A stretch of 13,436 bases of DNA from JBFKPQ01 sp041628225 (GTDB lineage: Bacteria; Actinomycetota; Acidimicrobiia; Spongiisociales; JAENVV01), in the NCBI GenBank assembly GCA_041628225.1, contig JBFKPQ010000059.1, positions 1 to 13,436 on the forward strand, in the 5' to 3' direction. Below the pieces are notes generated by a model. It did not search any database. It worked only from the letters and a program-made list of their open reading frames with translations, and was not told where the DNA came from. How positions within the stretch are numbered: position 1 is the stretch's first letter; each line of letters opens with the position of its first letter. Of this stretch, positions 7,319 to 12,856 are shown one piece after another. The translations under genes and the position numbers were made by a program.

Positions 7319-8682
7319 ACGACGTCCTCGCGGCCGGCCTCTACCTCCTGGCCGCCATCGCCTTCATCTTGGGTCTGAAGCGCCTGGCCTCGCCGGCTAC
7401 GGCGCGTTCGGGCAACCGGCTGGCCGCGATCGGCATGCTCATCGCGGTGGTCGTGACCCTCGCCGACCAGCAGGTCATCTCGTACGGCACGATTGCCGGC
7501 GGCATCGTCGTCGGAACCGTCGTCGGCGCCGTGCTGGCCCGCCGGGTCGAAATGACCGACATGCCTCAGCTCGTCGCGGCCTTCAACGGCTTCGGCGGCG
7601 GCGCGTCCGCTTTCGTGGCCGCCGCAGAGTTCGTGCGCGGCGATCTCGACGTGCGAACCGCCGTGACCATCGTGCTGTCGGTCGTCATCGGCGCCCTGAC
7701 CATGACCGGCTCGTTCATCGCCTTCGGCAAGCTGCAGGGCATCTTGCCGGGCAGGCCGATCGGGTTCGCCGGTCAGCAGTTCGTGGACGCCGTCCAGGCG
7801 ATCGCGATCGTCGTGCTGGGCGTGCTCGTCGTCGTGTCCGAGTCGTCGGGGGCGTTCTGGGTGCTGGCCGCCCTGGCGCTCATCATCGGCGTCACCCGTG
7901 TCCTGCCGATCGGCGGCGCCGACATGCCCGTCGTCATCGCCTTCTTGAACTCCGCGTCGGGTCTGGCCGCGTCCGCAGCCGGGTTCGTCATCGACTCGAA
8001 CATCCTCATCATCGCCGGAGCCCTCGTCGGCGCCTCCGGTCTCATCCTGACCAACATCATGGTGAAGGCGATGAACCGCACGCTCGTCGGCGTCCTCGTC
8101 GGTGGCTTCGGCGGCGAAGCGGCCGGACCAGCTGGAGAAATCGGCGCGCAGCCCGTTCGGCGGGCCGGGATCGACGACGTGGCGATCACGCTGGCCTACG
8201 CACGCGAGGTCATCGTGGTCCCCGGGTACGGACTTGCGGTCGCTCAAGCCCAACACGCCCTGCGCGATCTGGCCACGGTGCTCGAGCAGCGCGGGGTAAA
8301 CGTGCGGTACGCCATCCACCCGGTGGCCGGCCGCATGCCGGGCCACATGAACGTCCTGCTCGCCGAGGCGGACGTGTCGTACGACAAGCTGTTCGACCTC
8401 GAGGACATCAACCGAGATTTCCCACGCGCCGATGTCGCCCTCGTCGTCGGCGCCAACGACGTCGTCAACCCGGCCGCCCGCGAGGACAGCTCGAGTCCGA
8501 TCTACGGTATGCCGATCCTCGACGTCGACCAGTCCACGACGTGTGTCGTCATCAAGCGTTCCCTGTCCCCCGGATTCGCCGGTATCGACAACCCGCTGTT
8601 CTACCTCGACTCGACCCTGATGCTCTTCGACGACGCCCGGAGCGCGCTGACCGGCCTCGTGAATGCCGTCAAGGACGCCTGA
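7315..8682 (+). CDS. pntB: NAD(P) transhydrogenase beta subunit (PntB)
   Basis: The 455-aa protein has an N-terminal membrane part of domain II (about 1-262, eight or nine helices) and the soluble NADP(H)-binding domain III (about 285-455). Domain III shows VPGYGLAVAQAQ (302-313), HPVAGRMPGHMNVLLAEA (335-352), VGANDVVNPAA (378-388) and GMPILDVDQS (398-407), all typical of NADP(H) binding and of the loops that signal to the membrane part. In the membrane part, MPQLVAAFNGFGGG (83-96) and GGADMPVVIAFLNSASG (200-216) are recognisable. The start overlaps the pntAB stop by 4 bases (ATGA), so the three subunits are made from one transcript. The 3' end overlaps the convergent membrane-protein gene by 14 bp. 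Unusually, residues 1-262 contain no histidine at all. Confidence 0.96.
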   Translation: MNDVLAAGLYLLAAIAFILGLKRLASPATARSGNRLAAIGMLIAVVVTLADQQVISYGTIAGGIVVGTVVGAVLARRVEMTDMPQLVAAFNGFGGGASAFVAAAEFVRGDLDVRTAVTIVLSVVIGALTMTGSFIAFGKLQGILPGRPIGFAGQQFVDAVQAIAIVVLGVLVVVSESSGAFWVLAALALIIGVTRVLPIGGADMPVVIAFLNSASGLAASAAGFVIDSNILIIAGALVGASGLILTNIMVKAMNRTLVGVLVGGFGGEAAGPAGEIGAQPVRRAGIDDVAITLAYAREVIVVPGYGLAVAQAQHALRDLATVLEQRGVNVRYAIHPVAGRMPGHMNVLLAEADVSYDKLFDLEDINRDFPRADVALVVGANDVVNPAAREDSSSPIYGMPILDVDQSTTCVVIKRSLSPGFAGIDNPLFYLDSTLMLFDDARSALTGLVNAVKDA

Positions 8683-9025
8683 CACTGCCTGACGTCGCCA
8701 GCCGGGCCAGACCGAGCGCGAACGCGAACGCCAACAGCATCAGGCTCACGGTCAGCCCCAGGCGCCCGATCCCCCGCACGTCGAAGAACCGGACCGTCGC
8801 CAGGTTGGCGGCGATACCCATGCCCAGGAACCCGAAGACGGACAGGCGCGGCAAGCCGCGCGGTGACCGAAGGCGGCGTAGATCACAGACGCTGATCCAC
8901 CACGTCACCCACGCCGCCATCGCCACCATGCCGAGATCGAGCACCCATCCAGGCGCCAGCACGAGGGCACCCAGGGCGATCACGAGCGCTACCCCGACCG
9001 CCGGCTCCGACCATCGCCCATCCAT
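8669..9025 (-). CDS. Small four-helix membrane protein, unknown function
   Basis: I do not recognise this 118-aa protein. It has four likely membrane helices at about 9-25, 29-46, 61-78 and 88-107. A basic loop RRLRSPRGLPR lies between helices 2 and 3 and a basic tail ends the protein, so by the positive-inside rule the loop and both termini should be cytoplasmic. It has no cysteine pair, metal motif or catalytic signature. The hydrophobic pattern and the leaderless-type start support it over the arginine-rich reading of the opposite strand, which looks like a shadow. The ATG is preceded by TAGGCT with a 6-nt gap. It is divergent from the nitroreductase gene and converges on pntB, overlapping its last 14 bases. 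Confidence 0.7.
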   Translation of the reverse strand: MDGRWSEPAVGVALVIALGALVLAPGWVLDLGMVAMAAWVTWWISVCDLRRLRSPRGLPRLSVFGFLGMGIAANLATVRFFDVRGIGRLGLTVSLMLLAFAFALGLARLATSGSVRRP

Positions 9026-9031
9026 CGGGTC

Positions 9032-9037
9032 AGCCTA
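9032..9037 (-). promoter_or_regulatory. -10 box (TAGGCT) of the small membrane-protein gene
   Basis: On the minus strand TAGGCT lies 6 nt before the ATG at 9025-9023, with no ribosome binding site between. This is the spacing expected when transcription starts at the A of the start codon (leaderless mRNA), which is common in actinobacteria. Confidence 0.6.
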
Positions 9038-9048
9038 CGTCGGGCCCG

Positions 9049-9054
9049 TAGACT
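9049..9054 (+). promoter_or_regulatory. -10 box (TAGACT) of the nitroreductase operon
   Basis: TAGACT lies 7 nt before the ATG at 9062. The spacer CCATCGC contains no ribosome binding site, so a leaderless transcript is likely. The box is 11 bp from the divergent TAGGCT box on the other strand. Confidence 0.62.
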
Positions 9055-9061
9055 CCATCGC

Positions 9062-9649
9062 ATGGACTTCAACGAGGTGCTCGCAAAGCGCCGGATGGTG
9101 CGCAACTACGCCGACGAACCCGTCGACCGTGATGCCGTCGAACGCATCGTCGACGCCGGCCGCCGTGCCCCGTCGGCAGGGTTCTCGCAAGGCCAGTCCT
9201 TCGTAGTCGTCACCGATGTCGACACGCGACGGGCCATCGCCGGCCTGGCCGGAGAAGAGCACTACGTCGCGCAGGGTTTCGATCCGTGGGTGTCGAAGGC
9301 GCCCGTGCATGTCGTCGTCGCCGTGAGCGAAACGGTCTACCACGCCCGCTATCAGGAACCTGACAAGCTGGGTCCCGACGGCGAGATCGAATGGCCCGTT
9401 CCGTACTGGTGGGTCGACGCCGGCGCGTCGATGATGAACATCCTGTTGGCGGCGGTCAACGAGGGGTTGGGAGCCGGTTTCTTGGGAGTGCACAGCATCG
9501 CGGGCCTCCGCCGGCTGCTCGGTATCCCGGACGACGTCCACCCGATCGGGATCATCACCATCGGCGTGCCCGCCCCCGATCGCCGGTCCGGTTCGCTGGC
9601 GCGGGGCCGCCGACCGGGTACGGTGCACTGGGACCGGTGGCAGACGTGA
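9062..9649 (+). CDS. Nitroreductase-family FMN oxidoreductase
   Basis: A 195-aa soluble protein of the nitroreductase fold, normally a homodimer that binds FMN and uses NAD(P)H. The N-terminus has the FMN phosphate-binding pattern KRRMVRNYADEPV (9-21), followed by DAGRRAPSAGFSQGQSF (31-47). VDAGASMMNILLAAVNEGLG (118-137) is the conserved dimer-interface helix. GIITIGVP (163-170) and the basic stretch ARGRRPGTVHWDRW (180-193) match the C-terminal phosphate-contacting region. Substrates vary widely in this family (nitroaromatics, quinones, flavins, dehalogenation, F420-like chemistry), and none can be assigned. The TGA stop overlaps the GTG start of the thioesterase-like gene as GTGA, so the two are translated together. 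The mRNA probably lacks a leader. Confidence 0.88.
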   Translation: MDFNEVLAKRRMVRNYADEPVDRDAVERIVDAGRRAPSAGFSQGQSFVVVTDVDTRRAIAGLAGEEHYVAQGFDPWVSKAPVHVVVAVSETVYHARYQEPDKLGPDGEIEWPVPYWWVDAGASMMNILLAAVNEGLGAGFLGVHSIAGLRRLLGIPDDVHPIGIITIGVPAPDRRSGSLARGRRPGTVHWDRWQT

Positions 9650-10416
9650 CTGCGCTCTATGAGCGGGTTCCCGGCGGGTTCGAGCCCAGCGAGTTCGCCC
9701 GTGGCCCGTGGAGCGCCGACGCCCAGCACGCCGGACCCCCGGCCGCACTCCTGGCCGGTGCTTTGGAGGCGGCGGCGGCCGACCACTTCCAGCTCGTGCG
9801 CATGAGCGTCGAAATCCTGCGACCCGTACCGATGAGCCTTCTCTACATCGAGGGCGACGTCCTCCGGGGCGGCAAACGACTGTGCGTCACCGAAGCTCGA
9901 CTCGAGGCCGAAGGAACCCCGATCGCACGGGCCACCGGCGTGCACCACCGCGTGACACGCCTCGAAGTGCCCGAGCAACCTTCGGCCGTGCACTCGCTGC
10001 CCGATCAGCCAGACGGCCTCTTGCCCATCCCCAACCTGGCCGACGACGACGTGACCTGGTTCGGACACGCGGTGCGGGCCCGCTACGAAGCACCCGGTGA
10101 CGGACCGGGACCGGGACCACACGTGATCTGGCTGAAGCTCGCCATCGACCTCGTGGCCGGAGAGGCCACCTCGCCCTGGCAGTGGACCGTCCCCTTGACC
10201 GACTGCACGAACGGCGTGTCGTGGTGGGACCTCGGTGGTGTGGCGTTCCCCAACTCGGATCTCACGGTCGCCTTGCACCGCTTGCCGGCGGATCGCTGGA
10301 TCCGGCTCGACGCCCATTCGAGCTGGGGTTCGACCGGCACCGGGCTTGCCGACGCCCATCTGTCCGACCGTCACGGATCGATCGGCCGGGCACTGCAGAG
10401 CCTGTTTCTGTCGTGA
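9646..10416 (+). CDS. Acyl-CoA thioesterase-like double-hotdog protein
   Basis: A 256-aa protein resembling the thioesterase-like superfamily (TesB/4HBT_3 type), with two hotdog halves on one chain. The first half has PWSADAQHAGPPAALLAGAL (21-40), where HxGPPAALL is the helix motif of the fold, and RMSVEILRPVPMSLL (52-66), the strand of the HFLRPV type. The second half has VPLTDCTNGVSWWDL (182-196) and ends in HSSWGSTGTGL...GSIGRALQSLFLS, typical of the family end. It may hydrolyse an acyl-CoA, but the substrate is unknown. The start is taken as the GTG that overlaps the nitroreductase stop. No strong ribosome binding site is present, in line with coupling. The stop overlaps the next gene's GTG in the same GTGA form. 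A short GPGPGP repeat near 153-158 lies in a loop. Confidence 0.82.
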   Translation: MTALYERVPGGFEPSEFARGPWSADAQHAGPPAALLAGALEAAAADHFQLVRMSVEILRPVPMSLLYIEGDVLRGGKRLCVTEARLEAEGTPIARATGVHHRVTRLEVPEQPSAVHSLPDQPDGLLPIPNLADDDVTWFGHAVRARYEAPGDGPGPGPHVIWLKLAIDLVAGEATSPWQWTVPLTDCTNGVSWWDLGGVAFPNSDLTVALHRLPADRWIRLDAHSSWGSTGTGLADAHLSDRHGSIGRALQSLFLS

Positions 10417-11483
10417 GAGTGCAACGCGCCGAGGTGCGCGAGGTGGCGCTGTCGCTCCGGCAGCCGTTCGGCACGGCCACGGCGGCGTACCGGCCCCGCC
10501 GCATCCTCCTGGTGCGCGTCTGGGCGGGCGAGCATGAAGGTTGGGGCGAATGTGCCGCCGACCTCCAGCCGTACGCGGCGCCCGAGACGGTCGAGTCCGC
10601 CTGGGAAGATCTCACCACCATCCTGTTGCCGTCGGTGCTCGGCCGCGACGTGGTTTCGCCCGACCAGGTTCGAGGCGGCGGACCCATGGCTCGGGCGGCG
10701 GCCGAAGCGGCGTTGTGGGACGCCCGGGCACGCGCCGACGGCGTACCACTCGCCGTGGCGCTCGGCGGTTCGCTTCGAGCCGTACCGGCGCGTGCCGTGC
10801 TGGGTCTGGCGGATCCCTCGGGACTGCGCGCCGCCGTTCGGCGGGCGCTCGAAGACGGGTACCAGGCCGTCAAGATCAAGATCGCCGCCCGGCGAGATCG
10901 GGACCTCGTCGAGGCCGTGCGATCCGAAGCACCGGACGTCGACCTGGCCGTGGACGCCAACGGGTCGTATGCACCTGGCGACGACCTGACCTGGCTCGAC
11001 GACTACGCGATCTCTTACGTCGAGCAACCCTTGCCGGCCGGCCACCTCGCGGCGACGGCCCAACTCCGCACGGTTTTGCGGACGCCGGTATGCCTCGACG
11101 AGGACGTGCGGTCGGTCGACGATGCGTCCGCGGCTGTCGAGCAGCGGGCTGCCGACGTCATCAACGTGAAGTCGGGACGCCTCGGTGGCCACGGTCCGGC
11201 GATCGCCGTCCGTGACCTCGCCCATCGGGCAGGGGTACGCACCGTGGCGGGTGGCCTCCTCGAGACCGGCATCGGTCGCGCCCACGCCGTCGCCATCGCC
11301 ACGACACTCGACCCGGCCGCGGCCGATCTGTCGGGCTCGGATCGCTACTACGAGACAGACCTCACCGAACCGTGGGAGATCGTCGGCGGGTCGCTGCTGC
11401 CTTCGGACCGTTCGGGCATCGGGGTCTCGATCGACAGCGTCCAGCTCGACCGCGTGACCGTCCGCCGCCGCGACGTAGCGTAA
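10413..11483 (+). CDS. menC: Enolase-superfamily o-succinylbenzoate synthase / N-acylamino acid racemase
   Basis: The 356-aa protein belongs to the muconate-lactonizing subgroup of the enolase superfamily. An N-terminal capping domain (about 1-110) precedes a TIM barrel with catalytic Lys154 and Lys156 (AVKIKI), metal ligands Asp181 (VDANGSY), Glu204 (VEQPLP) and Asp229 (CLDED), and Lys253 (INVKSGRLGG). These match K163, K165, D189, E214, D239 and K263 of the Amycolatopsis OSBS/racemase with a constant offset of 9-10. The segment GGLLETGIGRAHAVAIAT is typical of this MenC type. OSBS dehydrates SHCHC to o-succinylbenzoate in menaquinone synthesis, and relatives racemise N-succinylamino acids, so the function is not settled by sequence. 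No other men gene is visible. The GTG start overlaps the thioesterase stop as GTGA and lacks its own ribosome binding site. A GTG at 10419 is an alternative. Confidence 0.82.
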   Translation: MRVQRAEVREVALSLRQPFGTATAAYRPRRILLVRVWAGEHEGWGECAADLQPYAAPETVESAWEDLTTILLPSVLGRDVVSPDQVRGGGPMARAAAEAALWDARARADGVPLAVALGGSLRAVPARAVLGLADPSGLRAAVRRALEDGYQAVKIKIAARRDRDLVEAVRSEAPDVDLAVDANGSYAPGDDLTWLDDYAISYVEQPLPAGHLAATAQLRTVLRTPVCLDEDVRSVDDASAAVEQRAADVINVKSGRLGGHGPAIAVRDLAHRAGVRTVAGGLLETGIGRAHAVAIATTLDPAAADLSGSDRYYETDLTEPWEIVGGSLLPSDRSGIGVSIDSVQLDRVTVRRRDVA

Positions 11484-11513
11484 CGTTTGCGTAGCTGCCG
11501 CAACTATCTGGTT

Positions 11514-11518
11514 GGAGG
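11514..11518 (+). promoter_or_regulatory. Weakly placed ribosome binding site of the DUF5667 gene
   Basis: GGAGG ends 12 nt before the ATG at 11531, longer than the usual 5-9. No other in-frame start lies closer. The 47-bp gap 11484-11530 after the OSBS-like gene also holds TAACGT and TATCTG hexamers, but no convincing paired -35/-10. Confidence 0.4.
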
Positions 11519-11530
11519 CTTCGCAAGATC

Positions 11531-12238
11531 ATGCAGCATTCGCCGTTCGACCAACTCCGAGAGTACGCCAGGTCACTGGTGGACTCCGTCGACGCCGAAG
11601 CGACCCGCCGAGTGGTGGGCAGCGCCCTGAGAGAGCCGAGTGCCGTACTCGGGTGGCGACGTCGAGTCGCCACCATCGGTTTCGTCATCGGGTCGTTGCT
11701 TTCCGGCAATGTCGGTTTGGCGGCCGCCGCACAGCCGGCGGTGCCGGGCGATGCGCTGTATCCGATCGATCGGGCCTACGAACGGCTCGCCGCATTTGTG
11801 GGAATCGGCGGGGATCAAGCCGAGGAACGCCTCCAGGAGGCCATCGAACTCAGTCGGCGCGGCGAGATCGAACTCGCACTCGATACCGCCCGGTCCGGAC
11901 TCGAATCGCTCGATGGTCCCCTGGAGGATCCCGGCATCCTCGACGCGGTCCAAGCGCTCGACGAAGCGTCGACCGTCGCCGAGGAGCACCGTCCCGATTT
12001 CGTCGAGTTCATCCACGCCCACGCGTCTGCCCTCGTCGAACTCGCCAAGGGGGTCGTCGAGGCCGCCCACGGCGACGACCCCGGAGCCGTACGCGAGGCC
12101 GCCCATGCCATGCGTGAGCAAGCCCGGGCGCTCGCCGAGCAGGCCCGTCAGAGCCGTGGCAACTCGGAGAACGCTCCCGGAGCTGAAAATCGCCCGACCA
12201 ACCCCGGGCAGGGCCAGGGACAGGGCTCCGACAACTGA
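11531..12238 (+). CDS. Single-helix membrane protein with DUF5667-like domain, possible regulator of the adjacent sigma factor
   Basis: A 235-aa protein with a 45-residue cytoplasmic N-terminus, one membrane helix at about 46-67, then an outer domain. Directly after the helix is VPGDALYPIDRAYERL (71-86), the signature of DUF5667 proteins in actinobacteria. A mostly helical, charged region follows (95-207), then a Gly/Gln/Asn-rich tail with GQGQGQG at 227-232. The topology, with a short inner segment, one helix and a larger outer domain, is that of a transmembrane regulator such as an anti-sigma factor. Its position 45 bp before an ECF-like sigma gene on the same strand supports a partnership. 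That role is an inference. It has no zinc anti-sigma motif (HxxxCxxC) and no cysteine at all. Confidence 0.72.
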   Translation: MQHSPFDQLREYARSLVDSVDAEATRRVVGSALREPSAVLGWRRRVATIGFVIGSLLSGNVGLAAAAQPAVPGDALYPIDRAYERLAAFVGIGGDQAEERLQEAIELSRRGEIELALDTARSGLESLDGPLEDPGILDAVQALDEASTVAEEHRPDFVEFIHAHASALVELAKGVVEAAHGDDPGAVREAAHAMREQARALAEQARQSRGNSENAPGAENRPTNPGQGQGQGSDN

Positions 12239-12255
12239 CGCCGATCCTGGCGTCA
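12236..12255 (+). repeat. Inverted repeat over the stop codon between the DUF5667 and sigma genes
   Basis: TGACGCC (12236-12242) and GGCGTCA (12249-12255) form a perfect 7-bp stem with a 6-nt loop GATCCT. The left arm begins with the TGA stop of the DUF5667 gene. No T-run follows, so it is not a standard intrinsic terminator. It could be an operator, a partial terminator or an RNA hairpin that sets the ratio of the two proteins. Confidence 0.6.
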
Positions 12256-12283
12256 CCGATGCGGGTGTGTCACCATTCCCGCT

Positions 12284-12856
12284 GTGTCCGCCACGTCGAC
12301 CCCTTCTTGGCCGCCTGACCGCGCGACGGTGGCTGCGGCGCGCGATGGCGATCGGGATGCGTTGAGCACCATGCTCACGGCCGGACACCCGCGCCTCGTG
12401 GCATTCTTTCGCGGGGCGGGACCTCCCCGCGCCGACGCCGACGACCTCGCCGCCCATACCTGCGAGGCGGTGGTGAAGTCGATCCACAAGCTGCGCAACG
12501 TCGATGCGTTCGAGGGCTGGTTCTGGCAGATCGCCCGCCTCACCCTGCGCGGCTGGATCCGCAAGAACCGCCGGGCGGTGCGACTCCCACCCGAACCGGT
12601 GGCACCGCGCCAACCCGACGAGGCCTTCGCCGACTCCGAAGACTACGCCACGATCCGCGCCGCCCTCGCCCGACTCGGCGACCGGGAACGGCAGTTGCTG
12701 TGGCTACGAGAAGTTGAAGTACTCTCGTACCAGGAGATCGGGACTCGGCTCGGGGCGGCCACCGGCACCGTACGGGTGGCCTGCCATCGTGCCCGCCTCC
12801 GATTGGAGGCGGCTTATCAGGCCGAAGATCTGGCACCGGGCGATCATGACACCTGA
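12284..12856 (+). CDS. ECF-type RNA polymerase sigma factor
   Basis: A 190-aa sigma-70 family protein with only regions 2 and 4, as in extracytoplasmic-function sigma factors. Region 2 spans about 17-98, with DADDLAAHTCEAVVKSIHKL (51-70), the core-binding DDL-type helix, and FEGWFWQIARLTLRGWIRK (76-94), the promoter-melting and -10 reading helix. Region 4 spans about 120-176, with LGDRERQLLWLREVEVLSYQ (131-150) and a helix-turn-helix QEIGTRLGAATGTVRVACHR (150-169). The start is a GTG with no ribosome binding site, 45 bp after the DUF5667 gene, so translation may depend on local RNA structure or coupling. A later in-frame GTG at 12329 would also keep region 2. The 3' end overlaps the next gene by 11 bases. 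The regulon is unknown. Confidence 0.85.
   Translation: MSATSTPSWPPDRATVAAARDGDRDALSTMLTAGHPRLVAFFRGAGPPRADADDLAAHTCEAVVKSIHKLRNVDAFEGWFWQIARLTLRGWIRKNRRAVRLPPEPVAPRQPDEAFADSEDYATIRAALARLGDRERQLLWLREVEVLSYQEIGTRLGAATGTVRVACHRARLRLEAAYQAEDLAPGDHDT

Noticed and set aside
6997..8685. A 562-codon open frame on the minus strand, antisense to pntAB and pntB
   Set aside because: Its product is a low-complexity His/Asp/Gly/Arg-rich string with no fold signature, and it mirrors the pnt codons. Long antisense frames are expected in GC-rich DNA, and the plus strand encodes clear transhydrogenase subunits.
8541..9206. A 221-codon plus-strand open frame opposite the small membrane protein
   Set aside because: The product is Arg/Pro/Ser/Thr-rich without a fold pattern. 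The minus strand gives four clean hydrophobic helices and a well-placed -10 box.
10101..10120. Short tandem GGACCG-like repeat in the thioesterase gene
   Set aside because: Only about two and a half units, in frame, encoding a GPGPGP loop. It looks like ordinary coding microrepetition.
11484..11530. Sigma-type promoter in the gap before the DUF5667 gene
   Set aside because: AACGTT and TATCTG are 17 bp apart but match consensus poorly, and no ECF-type GGAAC/CGTC pair is present, so I do not list it as a feature.
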